Both the position numbers and the translations under genes were made by a program. Positions 22,441 to 32,785 of a stretch of DNA of 64,000 nt are shown piece after piece. The stretch lies in assembly GCA_011009095.1 (NCBI GenBank), contig VTPC01000679.1, forward strand, positions 1-64,000. The letters run 5' to 3'. Within the stretch, counting starts at the first letter, position 1, and each line of letters starts with the position of its first letter. The DNA comes from Ignelater luminosus (taxonomy: Eukaryota; Arthropoda; Insecta; Coleoptera; Elateridae). The notes beneath the pieces are model-generated. The model saw nothing but the letters and a program-made list of their open reading frames with translations. It did not search any database and was not told the DNA's origin.

Positions 22441-24160
22441 GATTTAGCATTGTACGAGATTGAACCAATAACAAAAAATAGGCGCCTTTTTGTGTCTTTC
22501 TTGATTGATTTTACTATTTCTGATTTCTTCTTCAGATGCTATCGAAACTATAGAAGCTTCCAACATGTATATATCAACTACTTCTTGCATACAGGCAAAA
22601 TCTATTTTTCTAGATCAATTCTAAACATGTTCTTTAGTTTCTAACAGTGATAATCATCACAATCTTACAAAATATACTTATCACAAAGATCATAAAGTCA
22701 CTTTGTGCTTTCTAATACAAACGTGCTGGTGTAAGAAGCTAGATGTTACCAGAACAACCAAAAGATGTTCGGGCAGGTTTATAGGAACCTATTGGTCAAA
22801 ATTAGAATCTCATTGTGTTTTACTCGATTTATATAAAAACCTATGATGACAAGTGGATAGGTACCTTTCTCATAGTCGACTGTAGAATGTCTTCTTTGGC
22901 TGCTCTACGTGGAGCACGCAGCACAGCTGTCAGCCAGACCTGGCACATTTTGATAGTGGACCATCGCAAGTAACTTAGTAGAATGCAAATCTGGACCGTG
23001 GGTTACCGTAGATGACCCAGTCACAATGTGATGGTTGACGTCGATGGCATTGTTTACAATTCAGGATGAATCGAAGAGCTTTGTCCTCACAAGATCAACT
23101 CTTCCCTCTCTGGTATGTCTATCAGAGTGGGAGGAGCTTTTATGATTTCTCTTTCTTCTAAGGTGATTGGCATTGGCATCTTTGAATTGTTTAATTCTTT
23201 TGCTTATAAACAAAAGAAGTGACAAGGATTTCTTTTATTATTTACTTTATGAGTTTTCTATTTTTGCCCTTTATTTATTTATTTGGTTTTTGTTTGATAT
23301 TATTTTTATTATTTTTTATTTTATTATTATTCTTTTTCTTCTGATCCTTTATTTTAATGGTAGAATTTCTTTTTGGGTTTATCTATTTAGAATAAAACAA
23401 GCAAATCAATTTTAATAAACAAGGATCTGGTTTGAGAGAGAATTTGCGTCGACTCGTCGATATTAGAAATGGTGCTGCTGGTGGAGCTGGGTGCAGCTAC
23501 TAGAGCAAGGCGCTATTGATGAAGCTAACTGCTTTTTCTAAATGCTAGTTGGTTGGCTGGGTGGAGTAGGCACACTATCTGAAAAAGCAAAGTAAATTGC
23601 AATGGTGGATGGTAATAGGCAAACACGAAGCAAACAGTCGCCCAAAATCGAAGGCAGAAGGTGTTTTGTAACTGCCGGGGCCGTAATGTTTATGAGTGGT
23701 GCTGTGGTGCACGAGATTAAATGAAGTGGGTGTAAATCGTAATTAGCCGAAAGATATGCAACCTACACGGCGCCGGGAACCCGTGTCGGAGCTCAAAGAA
23801 GAAAGAAGAGTAACACCCTAGGACAATGATGATACAAGGCGGTTATTTTCAGTCATGATGCTGGTGATCTCCCATGTAGTAAATCTGAAACAAGAAAAAA
23901 CGTAGCAGAATCTTGTCTAACCATTTGATGTAAGGTGTTGTTTGCTTAAGGTAGCCAATAGGTGGTTTAGTATTAACGAAAGACTAGCGTTGTGTTGTTA
24001 AGGAATCCTTCAGCTCCGTAATGAAATAGGTAGCATTAACGAGACAAATGACTGAAGGAAATTTAAATTTGCGTTTTGCTTGTGCTAACTATGGTCGAGA
24101 GGGAATGCTCAGAATTGCAAATACAAATCTAGATTATTGACTCGGTAAATATCGACACTG
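22441..24160. other. No recognisable gene; low-complexity T-rich tract and a GC-richer block
   Basis: 22960-23020 contains TCGCAAGTAACTTAGTAG and TACCGTAGATGACCCAG, which resemble core phrases of the 3.7-4.3 kb minisatellite (TCGCAGGTAACCTGGTAG; CACCACAGATGACTTAG). 23220-23360 is a T-rich low-complexity tract. 23600-23830 is unusually GC-rich for this window (contains GCCGGGGCC and CGGCGCCGGG) but has no convincing ORF. Confidence 0.4.
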
Positions 24161-24233
24161 GAAGAGTTCGAGCTGGGCATCTATCGGGAAAACTCCAACC
24201 AGATCGCAAACGTCGCGTCGGTGAGATAAAAGA

Positions 24234-24660
24234 TTATTGACGATTCTGACGAAACCAGCTGAGACTTGGGCGTTTAGGAGCTTTTATAAAAAGCCCAAAG
24301 TGCCAGACCTTGTGAAATACACGCTTTATGTCAAAGAAAAGAATTGACGCCACATTTTCCGATACTGGGGGCTTTGGCAGCATCAGTGTGGATTTGAACG
24401 GTGAGAGAAGGTTAGCATTCTCTACAAATTCTCTCAATCTGTCATCTACAGATCTTTTGAATATCTTAGCTAAGACTTGAAGAGGACTATGAGATGATAA
24501 AAAGCAGGATCTGTAAGATTTTTAGATGGTTTGAGGATCATGCCGACAGTGTTTGTTTTCCAGGCAGCAGTTTGTGAGAAGCTCGATGGTTTTTGGGGGA
24601 AGAGTTCTTTTCGTTAGAGTGTCTTTGTCGACAGCAGAATTTTTACCACCAATGGAAATT
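24234..24660 (-). pseudogene. LINE reverse-transcriptase fragment
   Basis: The minus strand reads LAKIFKRSVDDRLREFVENANLLS, then SILFFDIKRVFHKVWHFGLF at about 24355-24290. This is the RT core xxLxDIxKAFDxVWHxGL preceded by the usual SKIFERxxxxRLxxF region; the core FD is changed to FH, so the enzyme is dead. The linking region, where FGFR is expected, is short and altered. Motif order matches jockey-superfamily LINEs. Edges are unclear, and the frame left of 24234 has no match. Confidence 0.6.
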
Positions 24661-24818
24661 TTCCGTTGGAACCAGACCAATGCCCAATAAGGCCCGATCT
24701 TGTAATCAGATTTAAAAATTTTTGCTATGAAGCGAAATTTGGTACACTTTCTTTAATACTTGGAATATTTTGCTTTAATGAGTACTGAGGCTTTATCGCA
24801 TTTGCAACACACAGTCAA

Positions 24819-25028
24819 ATGCTTCTGTTGCTTCTGGCGCAGCTACAGCTTTCAGAAAGCATATTCTTCGACGCAAATTGCAAATTATACGTATACGATC
24901 CAGAAGGTCCAGATAACTGGGTGATACTTTTTGTCAAGAAAAGAAGAAATCTAAAACTGTTATGCAACACCCCAGATTCGAGAAACGCTGCTGAACAACA
25001 TGCCCACGTAGACAAATGTACGATTTAA
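24819..25028 (+). CDS. Orphan 69-residue ORF with hydrophobic N-terminus and three cysteines
   Basis: Begins MLLLLLAQLQLSES, a short Leu-rich start that could be a signal peptide, followed by about 55 residues with Cys at roughly 22, 49 and 66 and a basic KKRR patch near 42. Codon usage looks more coding-like than the flanks. An in-frame TGA lies 13 codons upstream, and CACACAG just before the ATG could also be a splice acceptor, so it may be a last exon or a whole small gene. I do not recognise the family. It lies about 160 bp from a LINE fragment, so a LINE-derived frame is an alternative. No core promoter is obvious. Confidence 0.3.
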   Translation: MLLLLLAQLQLSESIFFDANCKLYVYDPEGPDNWVILFVKKRRNLKLLCNTPDSRNAAEQHAHVDKCTI

Positions 25029-27699
25029 TAACAGTAAATGGATGAAAAAGTCGTGGTTTTAATTTTTTAAGGTCTAACTTTACTAGAAACCTTATCTGGA
25101 AATGGACATAGCTGAAAGTTTTGTACAAATGTAGAGTTCGAGAATTCATTATGTTTTTTTGCTTAAGAGTATCAATTGCAATTTAATTGAGATCCAACTT
25201 ATTTTTGTTAAGCAACCAAAGTTTATTGCCGTACTGAATTACACTAAAACTACAACCGTAAGTTATAATTTTGGAACTTGAACAATATCTTTAGAGTTAT
25301 CAAAAACAGATTATGGATTCTTTTAACTTGATTTAATTTTGCTTAAAAGGTATGTAATTAACAGAAATGTTATACATATTGAAAAGTTCTTCTTCTTGTA
25401 ATTTAGTGACGACGTTTCTCTCACAGCAGAATTTCTATTATCACTTTATTCGTACCGTGTCGTGGTTTAAAGCTTTCGTCGCGCTTTTATTAACATATGT
25501 TGCAGCTTCATCTTTGGTCAAGCATGCTATAGAATATGCAATTTCCAAGAGATCCTAGATTGCAATGCCCTGTAAATGAATTCCACATTTTCTTTTATGC
25601 TCTGCAAGAACGTATAAATTGTTCAAAATTAACTTTTTTTACCAAATCTTGTTCAAACTTTTCTCTTGTGAAATTAGTATGGAAATTGTATTACCTTATT
25701 CCGAAACCACTCCCTCCCTTTCTATAATTATAGAAAATTTACGAAATCGTATCCAGTTATTTCTCCAGAAATTTGAATCCAAACAGTTTAGAAAATAAGA
25801 GAAGCTGCAATTTCGTGTTAATAAGATCGTTTGTGAGCCAACTAGAGAAAGGGGAAAAATTAGTAATTCAGACAGGGGAAAATCGGGAAAGTAGTGGTCT
25901 GAACGTGATTTGATTGAACGAAATGCTTTCTCCCATTTAATCTTGCTTATTAATAAGAGGTGTAATTTTAGTAATTACATTTTTATGTTAGTTAGATTTG
26001 GGAATTGAAGCGTAACTCCCATTACGTCTTATTGCTTTTTCAGGCACATTCATTTTGTTTTAGCCGGAAAGAAAAGACTAGTAAATTTGAATTTCTCATT
26101 TTAGAGTTCGTAACTTTAAACATGTCAGTGCACAGAATTCTCAGCGGGGTCGCAAAGTTCAGCATAACTTTGGTAAACGAGAAGTGTGACCCCAGTGTGA
26201 TTTTTCAACATCATTTCGCGTCACCCCTGGTTAAAACGCAAACCGTGTAGTGGAAATATTCAAGTGCAACAGATCAGCATTATAAGAAAAGTTAGGTACG
26301 CACTCCGAAACTAAAGACGACGGCGGTCTTCTACTTTGGTAATCGATAGCTGAAAGCTTCCAGCGAACAGGAGGAATTCAATTCCATTCGTTTAGATTGC
26401 TTAAATATAATAGCGGCTTCCTCCTATTACTTTATTTCGTCAAGGAAAAATTTAAAATTCTGTATACACATGAGATAAATGACAACTTAAACTCTTGAGA
26501 ATAACACTACCGTCCTCGTTCCTACATATAAATGATTACTTTCTGAAAATATCCAAAAGAGAAAAGCGAAACCAATATCTATAACGATTTCCTATGCAAA
26601 ATTTTATTTGGGCAAACATTTATTTAGCATTATCTTTTTGTATTTGGTTAATAAAATACGAAATAAGTACGAACCGGGATATATTTAATCTCATTTTAAA
26701 ATGATTTCCTAGGCTTATGACTGTCACTAATTTAAGTCTGTTAAAATTGTTGTTCTTATAAATTTATTAATAAAATATCGGCGCACTAATCTGAGTGATT
26801 TATGTTAGTGTAAGTTACTGGAACGTGATCCTTTTCTAATTTTGATCATGTAACCATGACCAACACTTTAAGATTTAAGATAAAGCTAACAACTTAAATT
26901 TTCTTAAAGTGGATTATTAGGTAATAATGTTATTTCATGCACAAAATTAGTGAGTATACCATAATATAAATAAAAATCCAATTAACAACTGCGTTTATCG
27001 TCCGTATCATTTACAGTGTTTAACTACTATTATGTTTTATAGCTATAGCAGACAGAAAAATTTTTATTTCACTAACAAACAATTCAATTTTAGATTTGAC
27101 AGATTGTAACGAAGTTGAATGTTACCGTTTATGTTTTTTTTTATTGTTGTTTTAATGCAAACATAAGTAATATTCAACTTATGCCATGGGCCATCTTATC
27201 CAAATTCCCAAATATTACTTTTTCTTAAAGTAATTCCGGTCACGTTTTATTTTCTTCGGACTGTGCGCAAGTTTTGTTCAAAAACAATCTTTTTTGTCCA
27301 AAATATACGGATGCTCTTCTATACATTTAAGAATTCTCTCCAAAACATTTTCTTATTTTGTCTGTGTTTGTTCTACTTATTTAATGTCCCATCTTAGCCA
27401 TTTCTGAGCTTTTCTGTTGCTTCCCATACTGCGAATGAGTCATACTGATTTTTTCTTAGAACGGTGGCTGTTCTAATAGGAAGAACTTCCAAATCCAAAT
27501 AGAGGCAATTAGATTTGTTGCACAAGCTCTTGACTGTTTCTGCTGATTTGTCATGTCCTTCCCACCCTCAGGAAAATGTATCTCTCGTATACATAAGTGA
27601 TGGTAGATTCATATAAGAGTTAGTTGACTTTCTAGTACATTTCTTGAAGGTTATTATACTTTTTGATCAATTCTTGTATTTATTCCTGCAACCTTTCTA
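25029..27699. other. No recognisable gene
   Basis: AT-rich. 26090-26240 is less AT-rich and has GGGGTCGC answered by GTGACCCC about 40 bp later; 26280-26400 is similar in composition. These could be regulatory or old repeat. ORFs of 60-80 codons here show no motif. Confidence 0.4.
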
Positions 27700-28450
27700 A
27701 CGTAAGCTAGTTTTAGACTACCAAAAGAAAGCTTAGGCACTTTTTACCCACAACGAAAAAGTCCTGGAAGCCAAACCTAACCTCTGTCCTGACACTGTAC
27801 ATACATTGACCACCGACGGAAACATGTTTGTTTAAGCTACCAGCAGGATCGCACTGTGGATCCACCACCATTCCTACAACTGCTGCAATTCTCTTAATCA
27901 TGGAGGAAGATAATTTGTGGTTCATCTTCAGTCAAAAAGCCACCGAATTTTTTTCTCCACAATAATTTATCGCACCATTCGTCAACACCGCCATCAAAAC
28001 ATATTTTTTTACTAACCCTGCATCCGTGTCGTAAATGCTGGAGCAACACGGATTACGTTCACGTCGTCCACCAAAATTGTCGGTCGTATTCGTGCCATTA
28101 GAACAAAAGCACCTCAAAGATTCAAGACAAATCTTCATGAACACAGCTTCCGCGTTATCGATACGGAAATATTATAAGCATCCACTTGCGTACGTGCCTT
28201 AACATACGATGGCATTTGTAAATAAGTTCTTATCACCAACACAAAAGATGAGACTACAGACGCAGGCCAATCTTCATAAACACCAACTTACAATGGATGA
28301 CATGACTGTGTAAAATAAATACGATGCAGTAATCTAGTGCGCTGCAAAATGCCCTCCTACAGTTGTGTTAAAAGTTAAATATCAGTGAGGATTTACTCTC
28401 CTTTATCTTGCCGTCGTAGAAGATGCAAGCAACCACACAGTTTCAAGGTC
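27700..28450. other. GC-richer non-coding stretch with short frames on both strands
   Basis: Two 70-codon minus-strand ORFs (27713-27925, 27932-28144) are separated by only 6 bp in the same frame, but neither has a domain I recognise and the plus strand is about equally open. It may be a decayed gene or repeat. Confidence 0.3.
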
Positions 28451-28760
28451 TCAAAGCAACCATCAGACAGAAGCAAAAAAACTTCTACGAACAGAAGACA
28501 TTCATTCAAGTTTGCCCGAAGGACACCACGATACCATCTCGACATAAAGAAGTTTCTATACTAGTCCTCCTGGAAGCCACAACCAACCACGTCGACGAAG
28601 GACGAATCCAGTTCTAGGATACAGTACATCTGAAGATCACAACCAACCCTCTCGACAAAAAGGGCCAAACCCACTTCCAGAATTCCATATTCGATGTTAG
28701 TCCTCTTCAAAGCCACTAACATACAATGGTGCCCAGTCACCTCGGCAGACGAGAAACGTA
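28450..28760. repeat. Degenerate tandem repeat of about 57 bp
   Basis: GAAGGACACCACGATACC at 28518, GAAGCCACAACCAACCACG at 28573 and GAAGATCACAACCAACCCT at 28632 each lead into (C)TCGAC(G/A)(A/T)AAAG or a close variant. Weaker relatives occur at about 28455 and 28708, and similar words continue to about 29000. Confidence 0.5.
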
Positions 28761-29344
28761 TCCACTTTAAAGATTCAGGTTTACTGTAGTCGAGCCCAAT
28801 CAGCTTCCTAAAGGATTTACGCATTTGCATTAAACCTCATAGTAGAAAGATTTTAATTTCCCAAACGGAAATCAGCAGAATCCAAACTTGATTCAAGAAT
28901 TTCGTGTTTCAAATCTGTTCTGGCAGTCTGTCAATCTAAACTTGCCCAAGGGCAGCTACAAACCAACCTGATAACCACTATCCACCATCGTAGAAGCTAC
29001 TAACGCAAAAAGTCAATGAACCATTTACATCTACTTATAATCACTTAATACAAATTAGGGGTCGCCACTTTTCAACTTAAGCTATTTCAAGAACGACCAG
29101 AGCCAGTTATTCTTTTGACTCTTGTATTTTAATTGGTAATAAGTATAATTATAAAAAAGGTATGTCTTTTGTGTACTTTCATGATTTTTATTGTATTTGA
29201 CTGATATATCTTTCTTGGTTTTTTCTCTTTTTGGTTTTTTTACATATTTTTTCTCACGGAAGCCTTTGTCCCATTCTTTGGGAGATCGTCTATTCTTTGT
29301 TTAATTTTTAGGCACCCGTCAGATTGGAATTAAATAAACAGCAT

Positions 29345-29408
29345 GTCAGTTAATTCAAGAGGCAGAGCAATGATCGGGTGTGTTAAAGATGTGGGTTCGA
29401 ATTCATAC
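29345..29408 (+). tRNA. tRNA-like sequence (degenerate tRNA or SINE head)
   Basis: TTCAAGAGGCAGAGC resembles a D-arm/A-box region and GTGGGTTCGAATTC is a near-consensus T-arm/B-box, spaced about as in a tRNA. The acceptor and anticodon stems do not pair well, so this is not a functional tRNA. A tRNA pseudogene or the 5' head of a tRNA-derived SINE fits best. Confidence 0.4.
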
Positions 29409-30016
29409 AAAATCTAAGATTTTCTCGGATTTTCTATAGTTAGCATCAAGAATTAATTTACTAGATTTAGGGTCGCGGTTGTAGGCGGCAGGACGAGCAA
29501 ATGGTAGCCAAATTTTTGAGGCAGCCAAAATTTAAAATAAATAAAAATGTTTAATACGACTTTACCATACATTGAACAAAAATAAGTGTCCAGGGAGTGT
29601 TTCAGTCCTGGGGGTTATGAATTATACAACACGCATCTTTACTGTCTACTTAATGAAGTAATTTTTTTTAACCTCTAAGAAAACTCAAACGACAGCATTT
29701 TCATTAACATCGTAGATGCTGCAAATATTGCTATCTAACACTTAAACATGAATTAATTAATGTGATATGACTCAAGTTAGTACATAGATTTAACCCTGCA
29801 GTCACTTGAGAGTAAAATAATTTTTGGACACTCATAATTAAGAATTATAAGAAATAAGCTATAACAGTAATAAGAGCTTTGGCCAATTAAATGATTGATC
29901 ACGTTAATAGTGTTTTAGTCACTGTAATTCTGTTTACCGTTTCTCAAGAGTTATTATAGATGATTTTTGTTATTATCTGGAGATTCTTATCTTTGGTAAT
30001 TCACATACTTCATAAA
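29409..30016. other. No recognisable gene
   Basis: AT-rich spacer, possibly including the body of a SINE after the tRNA-like head; no tail or target duplication was recognised. Confidence 0.35.
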
Positions 30017-30037
30017 ATACTGTAACGCGCCACTCCT

Positions 30038-30073
30038 AGAATATTCTAGAAAAAGTCCCGAACAGTCTCGAAC
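30038..30073. promoter_or_regulatory. Heat-shock element, distal
   Basis: aGAAtaTTCtaGAAa at 30038-30052 is a perfect three-unit HSF site (alternating GAA and TTC, each 5 bp apart). A second group follows at 30060-30072 (GAA, GTC, GAA at 5-bp steps), one base short of perfect. Confidence 0.65.
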
Positions 30074-30126
30074 AAGCTGGTCGAATGTGCCGGAGAAATC
30101 TCGAACTATCGAGACCCTTCCACCGT

Positions 30127-30156
30127 CGAATGTTCCAGAAGGAACGCGAACTTTCT
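30127..30156. promoter_or_regulatory. Heat-shock element array, proximal
   Basis: GAA (30128), TTC (30133), GAA (30138), non-matching AAC (30143), GAA (30148), TTC (30153): five of six consecutive units agree with the alternating 5-bp HSF pattern. It ends about 30 bp before the TATA box, a spacing like that of insect heat-shock promoters. Confidence 0.7.
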
Positions 30157-30185
30157 GGGCTCATCAAGAACCACGCGGAAACGAA

Positions 30186-30190
30186 TATAA
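30186..30190 (+). promoter_or_regulatory. TATA box of the LTR
   Basis: TATAAGG is placed between the proximal HSE array and an ACAGTCAAT-type start region near 30221-30229. Confidence 0.5.
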
Positions 30191-30397
30191 GGCGGCGTTG
30201 ACCGAGCAGAAGGTAGTTCTACAGTCAATCAGCTAGTAGTTACGAACGAAATAAATATAATTAGTGATAAATAAATTCTTCTGTGCATAAATAAATATAT
30301 AAGTTAGTGTAAATAAATACTGAAAATAAATTGAAATAAACTAAGTAAAAATAAATATTAAAAATAAAAACACGTTTTTGTTAAAACGTAACAATAC

Positions 30398-31369
30398 CCT
30401 AATGAACCCTTACCTATGGTCAGTGGTGGATCGACACGCCTGAGACTTATGTTCCCTTCATACATATGATTGGGAGAATTCTAATAAAAATACCATTTAG
30501 AAGATTATAAATCTGAAACGCTGAAAGGGCATTTTCATGGTTTGTTATTATATTTCTATTGAACAAAAAGCCCAGAAACTTCTTGCGCACTTATTAGTGA
30601 TGTTACTACAAAGAGAACTAGAATTGGTATCTGGCCTTGAGATCTCTAAGAATTTGTGAGGCTGTAAAGGCTTGAAGGACTTTACAAAAGAAATGCAAAC
30701 CATGTCCGAGGACCTTTCAAAATCATAAAACTAGCAACAAATTAATTGTGAACTTGTTAGTACCAAGACGGAAAGTTACGGTTATCAAAACACAGATTTC
30801 ATTCACCTTTAAAATTAGAATTTACAGCCAAGCAAAATGCTTATTGATTGCGCCCGTTGGCCTGGATAAGACTCCCTAGAATGTACATAGGATATTCTTT
30901 GTCTTGGTCTACTATGAAATGGTAAGAAAATCTCTCCCATGTTTAATGCTTGCCTCTATAACAAATCAGCTAGTTCTAACTTATGATATTTATGTCGTCA
31001 TGGGATCACGTGGGAGAGCACTGCAGTATAAAAAAGAAGCGGATGTGGTGAACAGCGCTCTACTAAAGTTTCTGCAGGTTATGGAAAAAATAGTGTAATG
31101 ATATTCGAAGAGCTCATATCTAGAATAGAGTCTACTTGAATAAACATACCCTTTTAGGGGTGGCCCATATTGCACCGGAGCCTTAAAATGGAAGTTTCAT
31201 TAGTTTTATACTAGATATTCCACCGACTATCATCAAGAAAACGTTTTCTTTCCACTTTTCTTAATGTAACAACGGTTGAAAAGACTTTCAAAACTGCAAC
31301 TTATTAAAAATGATTTAGGAAGTACCATGATTCAAGAATGACCCACCAGTTTGCTGATTATATTTATAA
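30398..31369. other. No recognisable gene
   Basis: Short frames only. The part right of about 31200 may be the decayed 3' end of the neighbouring minus-strand pseudogene. Confidence 0.35.
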
Positions 31370-32785
31370 AACACCGTTTAGCTAAAACTTCGAAATGGAG
31401 GAATATGCCCAATTGCCAAATAACAGACATTTCTGCAATTAAAATTGTTTTCATCAACGGCAGCATGGAAATTTAGCAATGCTGATTCTTTGCACTGCCT
31501 AAAATCTTTGAAGTCTGTGTGTTTTAGCTCATGGACTGTATAAGGCTTGCCTCTTTGTTTTGTAAGTTTTCAACGTCATATTTGGCAACATAGATTTACG
31601 TTTTTAGAAGCTGTTTCAATAGTGACGTGTATTGAGTGGCACTCCATGTGCATAGGGCCAGCTTCTAAGAACTTAATTTCAACGCTTTTTAGAGCGCTTT
31701 TACTCAAACAATAAGATAACATAGAAACTACTATGGAGATCCTGTTTTGTCCATGACTGTATTGTATCAAATGTTTTACACTAGCTGCTTCGTCCCATAA
31801 AAAACAATGACCCTGTTTCGTTGCCACTACATCAATGATAAAGTCGTATACTGCCACTTTCTTTATAAAATATAGGCTTGGCGAAAATAAAGAAAAATAT
31901 AGCACAACCTCTAAATCAAAATTAACAATTACAAAGGTCTTGTCATTTTCAGCTCTTTCGCCATCTTTCTTTTTGGCTGAATTTGCAGTATCCTTTCTTT
32001 TCTTATAAAGCTCATATTCTTTTAGCTTTCCTACTTGATCCTCTGGCTTTTTCAGATGATATTTATAACACCAGCACTGGTCCTTTCTTGGTTGATAAAA
32101 TCCTATATTTTTCTTTAATCAAAATCTCCCTATGGTTTTACTAACTAGTTTAATTTTCTTACCGTTACAAAATTCTAAGTACAGCGAGTACATTGTTTCT
32201 TTATTTAAAATGCTTTTTAAATAAATCTTTTTTGAATCTTTTCTATTCTATACCAGTGAGCTGGTACTGTGGGAAACAAGTCTATGTGCTCTTTTGTCAG
32301 TGCCATAATATTCTCAGTTGTTTTTACTTCTGGTTCTGCCTTCTTCGGTTATCGGGTGACGGTACATTGTCATAGGAAGGGATGTGAATTAACAAGAGCA
32401 GCGAGCATCATTTTTTCTGAAGTCGACAAAAAGAATTCTTTACAAACTCTATGGCTTTGATTTGAATAAATTAAATGGTATTGGTTTTAAAACTACCTTC
32501 TTGATTTTTCCACCCTTGTTCTGGCACTTTTGTCGACACTTAGTCTTACTACAATGTAATCCGTTTGTCTCTGTAGGTCACCAAGCTTCCAAAACTCTCA
32601 GTAAATAATCTTTCTACCCTCTCTGTCAATCGAATTCAAGCATTTGTAGACACAATTGTTACAAAGCTCACTCGGCTTCATTTCTCTAACTTCTTTATTT
32701 TTATAATTTATGTACTTCTGTCCACTGTTTCTTTTTTGTTTTCTATTTTGTTTTCCATAATTCTGAATGTTTCCGTTTTCTGCGA
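31370..32785 (-). pseudogene. Degraded repeat-associated insect protein with GQNR motif (DUF7869-like family)
   Basis: Minus-strand frames give a long, ordered match to a protein family abundant in aphid and beetle genomes that I believe is catalogued as DUF7869. In order: QKRNSGQKYINYKNKEVRE (about 32735), LCNNCVYKCLNSI (about 32665), stop, EFWKLGDLQRQ (about 32605); VCKEFFLST (about 32440); DLFPTVPAHWYR (about 32280); then an uninterrupted frame of about 180 codons (about 32115-31579) with FYQPRKDQCWCYKYHLKKP, LYKKRKDTANSAKKKDG, CFLWDEA, HGQNRISIVVSML, KFLEAGPMHMECHSIH; then GKPYTVHELKHTDFKDF (about 31520). The family normally has SDNCxGQNRN and KFLxxGHTxxExDSxH here. At least one internal TGA, a double stop near 32490 and frameshifts disable it. 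TTATAG before the first matched residues could be a splice acceptor. Function is unknown; the copy number of such genes suggests transposon origin, but I see no terminal repeats. The family name is from memory. Confidence 0.65.

Larger units (their letters stand above)
30021..30393 (+). mobile_element. Solo LTR (373 bp) with heat-shock-element promoter
   Basis: The segment starts TGTAACG and ends CGTAACA, so it has TG...CA termini inside a short imperfect inverted repeat, and is flanked by ATAC at 30017-30020 and 30394-30397 (AATAC if the last A is shared), the 4-5 bp duplication typical of LTR retroelements, Ty3/gypsy included. U3 (about 30021-30215) is GC-richer and holds two GAA/TTC arrays, then TATAA at 30186. 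Downstream sequence is A-rich with many AATAAA signals (30250-30360), as expected for R/U5. No internal domain, primer-binding site or second LTR is adjacent, so recombination between two LTRs is the likely origin. Orientation is set by TATA followed by AATAAA. No coding sequence remains. Confidence 0.7.

Noticed and set aside
23220-23400. Long hydrophobic ORF in a T-rich tract (plus)
   Set aside because: Low-complexity T-rich DNA translates to Phe/Leu/Ile runs. Not a real membrane protein.
26145-26210. GGGGTCGC...GTGACCCC inverted repeat as an attachment or receptor site
   Set aside because: Eight-base arms with a 40-bp gap are weak and no partner feature supports a function.
27713-28144. 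Two adjacent 70-codon minus ORFs as one gene
   Set aside because: The plus strand is about equally open and the region grades into a tandem repeat. No domain.
30021-30393. Promoter of an hsp gene rather than an LTR
   Set aside because: No heat-shock protein reading frame follows, and TG...CA ends with flanking ATAC duplications fit an LTR better. Kept as an alternative to test.
32193-32460. Plus-strand ORFs of about 60 codons
   Set aside because: They lie opposite the minus-strand DUF7869-like pseudogene and have no motif of their own.
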